Notes under the pieces: generated by a model | What the model was told of the DNA's origin: nothing | Database searches by the model: none | What the model saw: the letters and a program-made list of their open reading frames with translations, nothing else | Part shown: in pieces, positions 26,501 through 38,240 of the stretch | How positions within the stretch are numbered: the first letter of the stretch is position 1 | Layout of the letters: each line of letters begins with the position of its first letter | Made by a program: the position numbers and the translations under genes | From: Lepidodermella squamata | Taxonomy: Eukaryota; Gastrotricha | NCBI GenBank assembly: GCA_047495785.1 | Contig: JBLDXI010000017.1 | Location: forward strand, 1,426,001-1,490,000 | Length of the DNA stretch: 64,000 nt | Direction of reading: 5' to 3'

Positions 26501-28265
26501 TTGGTGTGGAGGTTTTCGTAATGATATCTTGCATCAAATTGAAGAGTGCCAAATAAATGCGTGCCAGCTCCAAGAAGCTCGGGTGTTGAAGGTAAAGACT
26601 GACTACATCAAACACTTCAAGTTGATTCATTCATTCATTAAGCGAATTTGAGAGTTTGAAAATTTAATGGAAGATGAAGTTCGGAGGATGCTTTAATGAT
26701 TTTAGAACTCGAGTAAAAAACGTATTTTTACTTCCAAGAACAGTGTTTACTCTACCGTAGTAGTTTTTTCGGTATTTGTACCGTAAAAGTAGAATTTGGC
26801 ATGGTAGCGTATACTTTCGCAGCGAACCCAAAACTGCTGGAAATGCTCGACCAGGTACAAGACAGATTCGTGAAAGCAACGGGGGTTCAGCTTCAGTCCC
26901 TCTCGCAACGCCGATTCGTCGGCGTCATGACCTACATTTACAAGATTGTGGTCGCAGGTCGAGGAACTGCTCAAATCCGGTCGAAATTCGTCAAGATCAA
27001 CAAACAAACCATCAGAACCAAATCGAGAAGATGGGAAAACCTACACCACCACCAGATCCGGCTGGCAGCGAAGAGCTCAACAAAGGACACTGCTCCCTTC
27101 ACGCGCATGGCGGCCATCATCCAGCGCTGGAATGACCTGCCCAAGACCGTGTTTCCTGACATTATTGATCCTAATTTATTCATAATATCTGTGAACGATC
27201 TAGGCCTAGTTTTTTAACATCCGAAAACTGACCGAAAATTATCCGTAAATAAAAAAAAAAGTACCGAAAAAGTACCGCAGGAATCGGCAAAAGAATTACA
27301 ATTTTAGAATTTCCAATTCTTCAAAAATAAATAAAAAACTTATATACCTCCTTGAATTTCGATCTTTTGACGGATCCATGAAAGATCGTCCACTAGGTCC
27401 CCTTCGACTTGGTTCTTCTCGGGAATTTCGGTCTTGATAATCGCGGGCCGAAATGCTGGTTCCAATTTTCCGTTCCGCATCTTCTATCTGCTTTTGAAGC
27501 TGAAAATTAAAATTCAGTAGAAAAAAATGAATCAATTGTTTTTATTAAAATTCAAACCTCCTCCAAAGATCCGTAACGTTCAGCAACAACTTCCTCCAAA
27601 TCTCGGCCCTCATCCTTCGCAAGCTGCTCGCATCTCAACAGCGCCCGTTTCAACCACTTGACATCAGTGCTGGCCGAAGATTGAGCCGGTGCTTGGCTAG
27701 TTTTCGCCTGTTCCTTCTGCTCCTCAGGCAAACCAGAACCACCCTCCTTCCAAAACGGGTTCAATTCCTTAGGATGAGACCCGGGTTGCTCGATAGTGTT
27801 CAGCTGATCCAGCTCGGCGCGATTAGCCCCGAGAAGTTTCGCCAGCCCGATCTGAGACATATTTTTCTCGAGTTCTCCTCGAGTTTTTGTCTTTTTCTCC
27901 CGGGCAGAACTAGCGCCTTCGATTAAAGCCGTTAATTCCTTGTCTTCCGGTAAAATCGCATTGCTAACAGTGGCTGAAGACGATTTAGCGACAGGTTTTT
28001 CGCCCCATTCTGATTCGGACTCTTCAGAACTCGACGGCACTTTCATATTCATCAGATCATCTTCGTCTATATCACTGTCATTTTTCGACGAAACATCCGG
28101 ATATTCGGCAGCTTTCGGCGCCGATTTTATACTTGGACCGGCAAAAACTGCGGCCGGCGTTTCATACTGCTTCTGCAAATTTTTCAGCTTCTTCAACCGG
28201 TCTATCGCCGCTTCATCTTTCGCTGTCTGAATTGTTTCAGCATTGACAAATTTCTTATTAAACAT
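20503..28265 (-). CDS. CWF19L2: CWF19L2-like spliceosome-associated protein
   Basis: Exons on minus: 28265..27558, 27499..27348, 24515..23690, 21470..21000, 20917..20837 and about 20780..20503. The N-terminal part is charged and coiled, with KWLKRALLRCEQLAKDEGR then EEVVAERYGSLEE, a signature of CWF19L2. An Arg/Asp-rich linker follows. The C-terminal CwfJ domains contain KHLVVAFGEKSYLAVPSE, QCLIIPRDHVRSATQL, VVFLETCMPSKN, HTVIECFPL, PIFFK, YFGKEVIGGMIDCEPGLW and YNWT. The protein acts in intron-lariat turnover and late splicing steps. Two introns are far larger than the rest (27347-24516 and 23689-21471) and are filled with transposon remains. Compared with the human protein the N-terminus seems short. 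Confidence 0.9.
21471..22970. other. Large CWF19L2 intron, proximal part
   Basis: About 1.5 kb of the 2.2-kb intron. Open stretches occur on both strands (for example 21622-21969 plus, 21992-22297 minus, the latter with a hydrophobic helix KSVLLVSLLATSVYKIYF). I cannot link any of them to a family, so I do not call a gene. A nested gene is possible. Confidence 0.35.
22977..23461. mobile_element. Non-autonomous pogo/Tc1-mariner-type MITE, 485 bp
   Basis: Terminal inverted repeats begin CAGTGAAAGTTGTCTAAACC at 22977 and are mirrored at 23438-23461. The element is flanked by TA on both sides (22975-22976 and 23462-23463), the Tc1/mariner target duplication. There is no transposase frame. The motif TCTAAACCGGAC recurs many times inside, in direct and inverted orientation, not only at the ends. 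Confidence 0.88.
24944..24967 (+). repeat. 24-bp direct repeat flanking a retrotransposon cluster (left)
   Basis: GTACCGAAAAAGTACCGCAG plus GAAT occurs here and again at 27261-27284, bracketing the retroelement fragments inside the CWF19L2 intron. Just before it an inverted GGTACTTTTTC allows a hairpin with the GAAAAAGTACC of the repeat. Confidence 0.6.
25220..25567 (+). pseudogene. Ty1/copia-type retrotransposon RNase H fragment
   Basis: Conceptual translation gives GGAVEWSSRRQSVVAKSTME, then AELISLDSAVMA, and after an in-frame stop FACDNQAAIAVAKDAISNRR, then TEHIRLRLHYIRDQIEDGW. These are hallmark blocks of the copia RNase H domain. The in-frame stop and lack of other domains show a dead fragment. 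Confidence 0.85.
25811..25980 (+). pseudogene. Possible retroelement protease-type fragment
   Basis: A short open stretch reads KPDVLIGTDDCIKRMVEMHL, reminiscent of the (V/I)LIG(T/M)D end of retroelement proteases. Too short to classify. Confidence 0.3.
26800..27217 (+). pseudogene. Non-LTR retrotransposon-like RT C-terminal fragment
   Basis: An open frame contains LEMLDQVQDRFVKATGV, then YIYKIV, and later RMAAIIQRWNDLPKTVFPDI. The order LxxVQxRF, YKIL and (V)xxWNxLP is typical of the tail of LINE-type ORF2 proteins. There is no reverse transcriptase core nearby. Confidence 0.55.
27261..27284 (+). repeat. 24-bp direct repeat flanking a retrotransposon cluster (right)
   Basis: Second exact copy of the sequence at 24944-24967. 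Confidence 0.6.
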
Positions 28266-28512
28266 CGCCTATTAAATCAAATTACGAGTCGAATAAAACA
28301 GAACACCTTATTTTATAATTGTATTTTTTCTACAAATTTCAGATTTCTTTATCGTATGATACAAATCACTGATTTTCTTGAAGCAGGATTATTAGAATGA
28401 CAAAATTTGTTCAGTTCAATCTTTGTCGCCCCGCCGGCCTCTATCGTCTCGATCACGTCCTCGCCTATGGAAAGAAATGTCATGAAATCCACCTTAATAA
28501 TTCAATTTTTCG

Positions 28513-31425
28513 TTACCGTCTATCTGGGCTTCGCTCTCGTCGATCGCGGTCACTTCGGCTTCGACTGTCACCGCCTCGACTCCACGAATCGCCACCGCGG
28601 CGGTCAGAGTAATCTCGCCGACCGCCGCCTCCTCCACCACCTCCACCGCCGCCCAAAACGCCGATTCGACGCGCGCCTTGGTCGTCGTTTCGACTACCCC
28701 GGGGTGGGGACCGGCTGCGGCGACGACTGCCGCTATCGTCATGGCTGCTTCGCTCCGGCTGCTCGCGGCCAGCGTCGCGTTCAGGACTAGAACTTGGGGT
28801 GCTACCACCGGACGGAGTTCGGCCGCCCTTATCGTCACCCGCCGAACTTTGTTGCATGGTACCCAGGGTCATCGGGCCACCGACAATGCCCATTGGTGGC
28901 CGCACGCCAGACAGACTCAACAGCTAATTAATTCACAAAAATTCAATTATTTTCAATAAATTTCACCAAAAAATCGCGATTTTATCTCTTCCTTAAAACT
29001 TAATTTTTCATCATCATGCTCAAGTCCTATCGAGACTTTAGCGCTATCGACCTTCACTTTACGAATAATCAGGCCGATGTTTATTTCAGCTATCGATTTT
29101 ACAAATTTTTTCCTTCTTGCAGAACCAAATTTTTAAATGAAAAATTTGCTCAAAAATGCATTTTCATAATTTTCGAAAAATTACAAGATCTAAATTCCGC
29201 GCGGTTTTCAATTCAGCATTTTATCATCACTTTGAGTCCTTTTGGTTCCAGCAAACTAATATTCTGTATTACAAAGCAGTGATTTTCCCGATATCGGATA
29301 TCTGGGAGGTGATTTTTGTTATAAATTTTACGTAGCTAAATTAAAAATAACAGGGTATAACATTACCGATTACAATACGAAAAAGACAAAATATTAAAAC
29401 TCTTATTTTCTAGCTATTTAGTGCTGAAGTCTCAATTTTAGCACTCCTTTAGACCCATTTGTATTTTTGCGGAGATTATTTACGCTGACAGTTGCTTGGC
29501 ATCAAATTAAATTATCCATCGATTTTGTGGCATAAATTCATGTAATTAACATGCAATTTTTGACATGTTTTGACCGACCTGGCTAGCGAGTGCAGGATTG
29601 CTCTGCATCAGGCGAATGAGATCAGCCGGAGGTTGGTTCGGCCCGCCGCCGCCACCGCCTGGCATCATGCCCGGAAGGCGAGCCCCGCCGGCCATTGCGG
29701 CGAGCAGCGCAGCTGGCCCGGCCGCTGCAGGGTTGAAAAAGCGCGGCGGTGGTTGACTGAAATCTTGCCCGGGCGCACCACCGCCTGACCCGCCGCCGCC
29801 GCCACTGGGTGCGCCGCCGAACGGTGCGTTGAACTGGCCGCCTGTAATTATTCACACAAAAACGATTGTTACACGTTTGCATTCATTATTTTAATACGTA
29901 TATGTCGACTATAATCCCCGTGACGCACACATATTTACGCAGGTTCAAATAGAATGCACCGAGGGAACGTGCCAAAAAACTTTTTCAGCAAAAAAATCGC
30001 CGTCACCAAAGAAAACTACCAAGCTCAAGTTTCAAGAGCTAAATCTGACATGTAGAAATAACGAAAGAAATTCAGGTACCATTTAAATGCAATTTTTTTA
30101 TCAATTTAATATCAGAATTCTATAATTAGGCTGAGAGAACCAAAATGAGATGGAATATTAGGCTGATTCTAAATATTAGACCAATTTGGGATTTCAAGTT
30201 TCTGTGAGGCCCAAGAATTAAATTAGATGAAAATAAGGAACTTCAATGGAAAAAATATTTATTTTCGATTTTTGTGATAATTCTAGGCTAGAATATATGA
30301 AAAATCAATTTAGTTTTTTTCCAAATTTCATAAGCCATAAAAAGTTCGTTCAACCAGGATAAATTGCATATCAAAGAAAAAGCCCCTTAACCAATCAACT
30401 CTACCGATTAATAATAGAGGAGCTCCGGAAAATTTGTCGTCACTTGAATCTTCATCATTCGAAATCGAAGACAAAAATACATGCAGAATAATTCTGATAA
30501 TGTAAATAATTTTTAACGAACCAGGAAAACCAAACGGAGGGAAGCCAAACGGCACATTACCACCAGCCGCTGCGTTTCCTGGTTGGTTCGACTGTTGACT
30601 AGGCGATTGTTGCTGCGGAGCTCCAGTAGCTGGCGGTTGCGGCTCTTGTTTCCGCCCGCCACCTATCGTTCCAATCGTCCCGATAACACTGATCGAGTTC
30701 GATTGCTTCTGACCCGGCGGGCCGCGTTGGAAATGCGGCGGCGGTTGGTTGAAATTCATCATAGGCGTGACTTGCTGCATGTTCGACCCGTCATCACGCT
30801 CTGATCCGTTCATATCATCGCCGTGATCTTGACCCCCGGATAAATTCGGAGCATTCGACGGTACAACAGACGGGATTGAACGCGGCATATTAACACCCAT
30901 CGGCATTCGGCCTGAGGTCAGCATTTTCATAGCTGATTGGCCGTCGCCGAATAAAGCGCGCAAAGACCGCTGCCGATCGCAGTAAATTCGCCACGTATCT
31001 TCATTGAACCCGTAATTGAAGTAATCCGTGATATCAGCACCAGGTTTGCGCCACGGTTTATCCTCATCGGCGACTGAGTCAACGTTGTACTCGAAAACGG
31101 GTACGTTGCCGATAAAAGCAGGCGCGTCTAGATCGATTTTATTGCCCGATTGAGCGTTCGATTGCGTTTGAGCAGCACCGCCAGGTTGAGCACCGGCAGC
31201 TTTTTGAGCATTGGCGCGTTGAGCAGCTGCTTTAGACAGGTCAAAAGTCGCCGTAGGCTTGATGTCACCGATAGTCACCTGAAAGCCGTCGTCGTCTTCG
31301 TCATCGTCGTATTCTTCTTCTTTAGCTTCTTCATCACCAGCTGGCGCGTCTTTTTCACCCTCCGGTCCTTCGGCCCAATCAAAACCGGCGTCGCCTTCTT
31401 GGCCCTGCGGCTCTACCTCAGACAT
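28513..31425 (-). CDS. FIP1L1: FIP1-like pre-mRNA 3'-end processing factor
   Basis: Exons 31425..30522, 29841..29579 and 28923..28513. An acidic N-terminus is followed by the Fip1 signature [18 protein letters not shown] then [12 protein letters not shown] (about residues 140-170). After that come Pro/Gly/Gln-rich segments and a C-terminal Arg/Asp/Ser-rich tail ([17 protein letters not shown]), as in animal FIP1L1. The protein links CPSF to poly(A) polymerase. I chose the start MSEVEP at 31425; the open frame extends upstream to 31470 but that part follows a TTTTTAG acceptor-like sequence. It lies 248 bp upstream of CWF19L2 on the same strand. Confidence 0.93.
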
Positions 31426-31763
31426 TTCGAAGTTATAAACCCTAAAAACACAACATAGACCACTTAGCAACTACGTTTTATTTATCGTACAAAGCATTGT
31501 GCATTTTCTACAAATGGAATAGGAAGATTCCCTTTCTCATGATATTGAAGCAAATGTTATAATATGGCCTTTGAGAACAATGCACAGTCAAACTGCTCAA
31601 ACTTCATCACAACTTTGTGATTCATCTAAAATCAACTCTCATAATAGTAATAACAATATATTATCAGCTCGATGAAGAATCATGATACAACGACAATAAA
31701 GCTGAGGCTCATAATCGATGGTTTGTACAAAACGCTTTAAGGCTATGCATCAATGTCAAAAAT

Positions 31764-32918
31764 TCAACAATTTGGCTTATCGTGGTTTGCACCATTTGGC
31801 AAGATTGCGGGCTCAGGCACTTCTGCAATGGTTCGGTTAGCGTAAATTTCAGGATTCTCAGCGTACTCCATTATCCTAGCTTCGACCTGCTTGCTTCGCG
31901 CCGCTGCAGCACTGGCAGCCGCGGCTGTCAGTCCATGTGCGCCTCGAATAGAAGACAGATGAGGCGCGTAACCCATACCTTGGAAGAAGAGAACAAATGC
32001 TTCCGCTACTTTGGCCGGGCTTTCGAGCAGAGGCATTCCACCAGTGTCTGACAGCTTGACAAACTGAGTTTTGCTGGGGTCGAGGCGGCTATTCAGCTCA
32101 GTTACTTCATCTACATTAGGTGCGAAGTCGCCACAAACAAGAAGCGTCTGGCACTTGATCTGATTGATTGGTGTCGGAGCAAGCGCTGAAATATCAGTAC
32201 GCCGTCCGTACGATTCCAACAGCTTTGCCAAATTCTTCCGGTTGATAAGAGCAGGGCTGTTTAACTGGTCAGCGCAGATTTGCAGTAAATCGTGGTTTAT
32301 TTCACGGCTCCAATCGCCAAGCCAGTGCCAAAGGAAATACTGCTCAGTAGACTCTGGCAACAAATCGGAGGCTAGCTGCCAAATGTGATACTTGATACGA
32401 GCCCATTCAACCCAGCCACATGCAGTAACAGATCCATTAATAAGGGTCAGCGATAGAAGAGAATTACTCATGAAAGTGGCGTATCTCAGCAAAATATTAG
32501 CACCAATGCCAACGCCAACTCCATGGAAAAACTTAATCGATAGCATATCGAGAACTGATGAAAAATGGCGGGCTAGTTCGTCGAGAGAAGGCATAACATA
32601 CATGACAGGCAAGTCTTCAGCCCGTTCCCACTGTCCTGGTAGGTCAATGTGATAAATTCTGAACAATCGAAGGAATGGCTGAAGCTCTTGACAGCTGAAA
32701 AACGTGTCATAACACATGCTTGAGCTCAAGCCGATGTCAGACAGAGTGACAATTGCTGGTTTTGATGGGTCACCCCTCACAGAAATACGAAACTCGCCAC
32801 CTTGCGTCGAAATCGTACGAACTTCGGATGGCTCAATTACTATTTCTTTACGTGCCAAACCGCGCCCGTCATCGAGCAAAACCGAAGTAAGTTCAATGTC
32901 TGTTGTAGTTTCCATCAA
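31764..32918 (-). CDS. NDRG family alpha/beta-hydrolase-like protein
   Basis: 384 residues, single exon, in contrast to the spliced neighbours. NDRG features: NLSDIGLSSS-like TLSDIGLSSSMCYDTFF, HIDLPGQWERAEDLP, MPSLDELARHFSSVL, FHGVGVGIGANILLRYA, LTLINGSVTACGWVEW and CQTLLVCGDFAPNVDEV. The nucleophile-elbow position lacks an active serine context, as is usual for this non-catalytic family involved in stress response and trafficking. The single exon could mean origin by retroposition. Confidence 0.93.
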   Translation of the reverse strand: MMETTTDIELTSVLLDDGRGLARKEIVIEPSEVRTISTQGGEFRISVRGDPSKPAIVTLSDIGLSSSMCYDTFFSCQELQPFLRLFRIYHIDLPGQWERAEDLPVMYVMPSLDELARHFSSVLDMLSIKFFHGVGVGIGANILLRYATFMSNSLLSLTLINGSVTACGWVEWARIKYHIWQLASDLLPESTEQYFLWHWLGDWSREINHDLLQICADQLNSPALINRKNLAKLLESYGRRTDISALAPTPINQIKCQTLLVCGDFAPNVDEVTELNSRLDPSKTQFVKLSDTGGMPLLESPAKVAEAFVLFFQGMGYAPHLSSIRGAHGLTAAAASAAAARSKQVEARIMEYAENPEIYANRTIAEVPEPAILPNGANHDKPNC

Positions 32919-35141
32919 TTTGTTTTAGTAATTACTAGATATGATAAACGTTGCACAAATATGAAAGCGTTGCACAGAGAATTCAGATTCGACTTTCTCG
33001 ATGGCGAATCTAGACTCTGCTTTGTGGTTAACTTGGGATTCGATGAGAGATGTTTCGAAATTCAAAAATAAGATTGATAATCAACATTACATCATTGATT
33101 AGTGATTAGCGATTCAAGCTGCATGACTAAGCCAAATCTAGAATCTAGGCATCTTGCCAAATAACAAAGGAGAACAAAAATATTAGTCTTGCAGTAAAGA
33201 GTCATAGCCTATCAAACGTATGAAGCCTACTAAAATTCAGAGACGGCAACTAATCTATGATTATTTTGCTCAGGAACGCGGGACACAATGGTGTGAATCG
33301 AAATGAACCATCATGAATCGCCTAGCGGAGCGAATAAGGCACAGCAAAAGCTACCACGAATTAAGACCATATCTCAGCAGAATCAATGCTGTGAAGCTAA
33401 ATCAAGCTTTATCGATCACATGACATTACGTGAAGGTTAATTTGTAAATATCAGAATCAGTATCAAAACTTATATTTAAATTTATTTGAAAGATGATATG
33501 CAATATTGAAGCGACTTATGTTAGCAGGTTATTTTAGCTGCGGATTGTCTTTCGTGGCGAAATGGGCAGGTCCTTTGGCAATTTGAATTGAATAACAGAG
33601 GAAAGTGGGGCGACCAATCTCAAAGGTCATCGGGGGCGGGACGTATTAGATTGTGATCTTAGGCCTTTTGTCTCAATTTCGACCTTAGACAGACTGTCGA
33701 CGTCACTCTTTTCGCCTGGATCCCTTGAAAAGCCAGCGACCAGCTTGAAATATCTGATCTCCCATTAACAACAGTCAAGCGTTCAGATGTTCGTGGCATT
33801 TAGCGAGCCACCTAGCCCTAGCTAGACGATCAGAGCATGCAGTCAGCGTGACCATGCGTTCTCCATGTGGTTCACTGCATGACGTCAGCGAGAATCGGCG
33901 CGTTCGATCCGCGCCGTTCCCACAGCTCATTTTTACAGCTTTCACAAGCTCTCATCGGAATTCTTCATTCAGTTTTATTGTGCTCAGTTAAGTATCTCAA
34001 TTTGTCCGTGGAGGTATGATTTATCTGCGCCGTCAAGCAAAAAATATCTTAGTTTTGGTACAGACCACGTTGACGTTGATTGAATTTATTTGAATTGAAT
34101 TTATAACTTCGAACTCGCACGACCGCTGACAATTACGTAACCACAGTGGCCATCTGTAATAATCCAATCAACACGTTAGAAGTGTTACCAGTGATTCAGA
34201 GCCAACACTTTTTTTAGCAAGCAAGCAACTTGAGAGCATAGAGAACGCAACTTATGCCTCTGTGCTTATCATGGCGCCTTTCTGTGCTTGAGTTTAAATG
34301 CTCAGGTAAAGATTGCGCTTATCGACGATTCTGAACTCCGAATTTCTTTCGGTTCCATCACTCTTCTAACAAAAAAATATGTCAACTTAAATTCAAAATT
34401 GGAAGCACAACAGCGCTCAATAGATTAATCTCCCAAGAATTCAGCCGGTAAATTTCTGAGATCTAGAAGATTTCCAGAGGAATAAAAGTAACACAAACTA
34501 AATGGATTGTGACTGAACGCTGATGTCAATATTATTCCATTTGCGAAGACCTCTCAGGGTAGCTTCATCTCTCAGCATTATGCTTCTGCTCTCTTTAGAT
34601 GCGTATCATGGTTAGATCTCGGAATGCGTACCTTTAGAGGAATTAGCACTATCACAAGTTGCTTTCTCTCTATGCTCTCAAGTTGCTTGCTTTTGCTAAA
34701 TATTCGATCCACCGGGATTGATTTTCCTTCATTTTGCCTGACATATTTTACTGAACATTTTGAAAATAATGCTGATTTTTCGATTTATCTCAAAATAAAT
34801 CCTCATGGACATAAGACTATTGGCGGCACGCAGGACTAAATCATTGCGGATTTCGGCTGCGGCTGATCGAGGCATGGTTCGAGGTCTTTGCGGCTTGTTG
34901 CTTCATGGCCATCACCCCGTCTACGTACTACGTAGAAGTGTCAACCAAGGAAATATGCTATGACAGCGGTGGCCGATGATGGCATATATCATAGAGAAAT
35001 TTCCGATTTCTTCATTCAAAAAGGCTTCTTAATCCATAGTCAAACATCGATTGTTTCTGCTGAGTAGTATAACGAATATTTTAAAAAGCGAGATAATAAA
35101 CCATTGAGTGACATTTTATTCTTCATTGTAAAATATTGTGG
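32919..35141. other. Intergenic, 2.2 kb
   Basis: No gene recognised. A perfect CRE-type palindrome TGACGTCA occurs at 33880-33887 in a locally GC-richer stretch (about 33840-33930) that could be a promoter. The rest is AT-rich without features I can support. Confidence 0.4.
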
Positions 35142-37324
35142 CTAGACTTTGGCCCCGGCGACCCAATTTTCGTAGCAAAACACTGTTTGTACCCAGGCGT
35201 AGGATCCAAGGACGTAAATCCAACAATTAATTGTCGCTGAAAACATGAGCAAAATTTAAGGAAGAAACAACGATTTTCACGGGAACTTACTTGGTAGGAA
35301 AGCTCGTATAACAACTATAACAGCCGGATCCCAGCCCATGAGGAAAAACGCGATGGCAAAGCATGAGAAGGTGAAAGAAATAGCGCCACCCAACGCTTCT
35401 AACCGCCTCCAACCTTGCGGCGACAAATTTTGCCGAATTTTCGCGTAAATGAACGACTTAGGGTTGTTGCAAGCTTGGCGCAACAGTCCTTCGACAACTA
35501 TCTGGGAGAAATTGCACGCCGTCCACAGAGCCATTGTCCGGTTAGTACCATGCCACGCCCAGATGAAGAAGAACGTAACAGCACCGCCAAGTTGTTTGCC
35601 GACTTTTTTACCGACTGGCACGTAGATGTAGCTTTTGAGGAAGTCGTAAAGACCCGTGTCGAAGTATTTCCACATGTTCGAGTAAAGGTAGACGCGAGAA
35701 ATGCATATTGGAAGCGGCGTCAGTTCGACGCCGTGATCGAGGTAGGCAAAAATCAGCGACAAGCCATAAATTACCATGTATTTCGCCTGGAAATATTGAC
35801 CATGTGACCAAGCTGAAAAAAAACAAAAATAGATAATCGTCTGAAAAATTGAATTAATTAAATCACTAACTGATAATTCCGATTCCATACGAATCAAGGT
35901 TGTCCAAAACATCATGAAAATGTTCCACTGTGTAGTGCATGAAAAGCTCGCCCCAGATCATGGCGAAGAAGAGCCAAAAAACAACGAGTGCCACTTTACG
36001 AATAAAAGGCACAAGGTGAAATTGCCTCGATTCTGGCTTGTTTGAGGCGAAAGGTAATACAACATGGTCGTGGTAATGACGGTAAGTGATGATTGAAGCG
36101 ACAATGGTGGGTGTGTACCAGAAATAGGCGAAAAAATCCAAAAGGCCAAAAGATGGCTTTGGTCCATCTGAATTCGTACAGTCGTCAATTTTATCCCGAA
36201 TTTCCTTGATAATTTCTCCTGTAGCCTCCGCTGCTTTCAATGGCTCACCGTCAAGCAATCGATTTCTTTTAATCGAATTTTCTGAATCTTGACCAGGCTC
36301 AGTTGACTTCTGGGATTCATCGCAATTCTTCAGTTTAGCTTTGGTTTTTAGATGCCATTGCCATTCGCTTCCGAAACTGACTAAAATCGAAGAAGTTATC
36401 GAAATCGTTACGAGGGCATAATTATCGCTCGAATAGGAACAAGTAAAAATCGCAAAAAATCGAATAGAATGCTTTGATTTCCGTTTTAAGAACCTTTTCA
36501 AAAGTTCAAACAGCTCCAAATTTAAAGGAAATTTCAAAAAAACTACTCCAAAAAATAATACTGAATCTAATAAAAAAATCTCAATTAGGTAAATTTTTCA
36601 ATCATACCATATCTCATTACGTTCCACATGCAAAACCACATGGCGAAGATGTTGGCATGTGCATTGCCTGAGTACCAATACTCCCCAGCTTTGAAAATGT
36701 TTGAAAACTGGTGGGAAACAACAATATGACCGATTCCGACCAGCCATCCGAAAACGATTGGAAATTTGCTAATTCTCATGCAGAAATAAACGACAAACAT
36801 TTCCGCAGCTTGGATCGACGTGTTGTAGAAGCCCAGCGTAGCAATCATATTGGCGAAACCAATGATCAAATTTGACCAGCGACGTAAATGATAGAGTTTG
36901 AAATAACAGATAAGTTGAGTAGCCGCGGCATTGATACAGCCGCAAATTGAAAATCTGAGCCAATGTGAAAGAAACGCCGACCATTCTACATCTGCAACAT
37001 CCTTGATAATTCGGGGAAAAAATCGGTAAAATGTTCATAGAAAATTGCTTTCTCACCTGATAATGGCCTGGAATGAAATGTCCTAGGTGTTCTTCATCAG
37101 CCCATTCATTGATGGTTAAAGTATCAGACGCCTCTAGCAAAATAATTTGAGCTGATTTCAGCTGATTTTCACATGGGTTTCAACTCACTTGTTGCACCAT
37201 GATAAAGATTTCGGAGGCCAGATCCAACGCAAAATGACATGACTAGGAAATTGATCAACAGTTCCACTTTGTTAATCGGAGCATGAATCGACGCAACTGC
37301 AGGCTTCACCTCGACCGCAGTCAT
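35142..37324 (-). CDS. MBOAT acyltransferase, hedgehog-acyltransferase-like
   Basis: A multi-exon membrane protein starting MTAVEVKPAVASIHAPINKV at 37324 and ending VFCYENWVAGAKV at 35142. Exon-borne blocks include FGLLDFFAYFWYTPTIVAS, SRVYLYSNMWKYFDTGLYDF, then KQLGGAVTFFFIWAWHGTNR. The WHG histidine in a membrane context and the SxMWKYFDxGLY block match the HHAT/GUP branch of membrane-bound O-acyltransferases, which transfer fatty acyl groups to secreted proteins or lipids. A charged cytoplasmic-type loop (about 36170-36350) is long. Several introns of 45-60 bp are seen. The exact substrate cannot be read from the sequence. Confidence 0.82.
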
Positions 37325-37981
37325 TTTTTTCTCCTTCTAAAATCTAAAATAAGTGAAAATCAAGGTGAGCCTTTATAGGATGCGATGAAGTTAGACAACG
37401 GGAAAATTGATCAATTTTCTCTGAGCAGGAAATTCGATACGAGAAGCTGTCTCGTCTCATCACAACACGCGGCTATAAGTAACCAGAGTCGAGGACAAAT
37501 TTATTAAATATAATGTTAAAAAGAGCACGCGACTAGATTTTTCAGCAACGATAGCACCAGCTGGCCAGGCGGAGTCATTTTTTTCACTGCCACTAATGGA
37601 ATCCGCGAGGCAGAATAATGAAGCAGCAGCAGCTGATGTGGGAGCTGCTGTTTTCGTTCGCATAAATTAAGCCGAAAAAGCCAACCCAGGTATTCAGATT
37701 ACAACAGTTCATCACTTCACCGCCAGCTCATCGTTGAAATTTTCCAATTTTTCATTCCAATTTTTCCAATTTTGCGGCTATTCCAGGCCGCAAAATTTTC
37801 GAAGTTGAAATGGATCCAAGTTGCGCACACGTTGAATAATCCGCAGACCAATAATGGCCGCCAGAAGGTAAGAAAATGATTCCACTCATGGTCGTCAATG
37901 TCCTATTCAGACGGGCAAAAAATGGAAGTGTTAGGATTCAGAAAAATTTATATTGATTTCGAACTTTAAGGTGGTTTGCGA
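37325..37981. other. Intergenic, no gene seen
   Basis: Upstream region of the HHAT-like gene and 3' flank of the small membrane protein gene. A 67-codon open frame on minus (37460-37663) has no recognisable features. Confidence 0.4.
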
Positions 37982-38240
37982 TTATATGAAGTAAGGTTCC
38001 GCTTGAGCAGCTTCTTCAGGATACGCTTTTTTGAAACGAGCAACATCGGCTACAAATTTCAAGGCACATCATTCATTCTGAGTTTGAAATCGAATTTTTA
38101 CCTGTAACGTTTAAAAAGATATTTCGAAGACCCAGATAAACGAAGGTGAAAAATAGCATAAAGAAAATAGTTGAACTTTTGAGATGGGTGAGTGGATTTG
38201 GACAGACATTGCCTTTAATTTTAGTATCACATTTTCTCAT
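37982..38240 (-). CDS. 68-aa single-pass membrane protein, family unknown
   Basis: Exons 38240..38102 and 38049..37982 are joined over a 52-bp GT-AG intron. The product begins MRKCDTKIKGNVCPNP, has one hydrophobic helix (STIFFMLFFTFVYLGLRNIF) and ends DVARFKKAYPEEAAQAEPYFI. The charged, amphipathic tail after a single helix recalls small mitochondrial or ER membrane subunits. I cannot name it. Both the splice sites and the coherent tail support a real gene that simple open-frame searches would miss. Confidence 0.6.

Noticed and set aside
28494-28838. Ala/Val-rich and Arg-rich open frames on both strands over the FIP1 C-terminus
   Set aside because: They arise from the GC-rich Arg/Gly/Asp repeat of FIP1 read in other frames.
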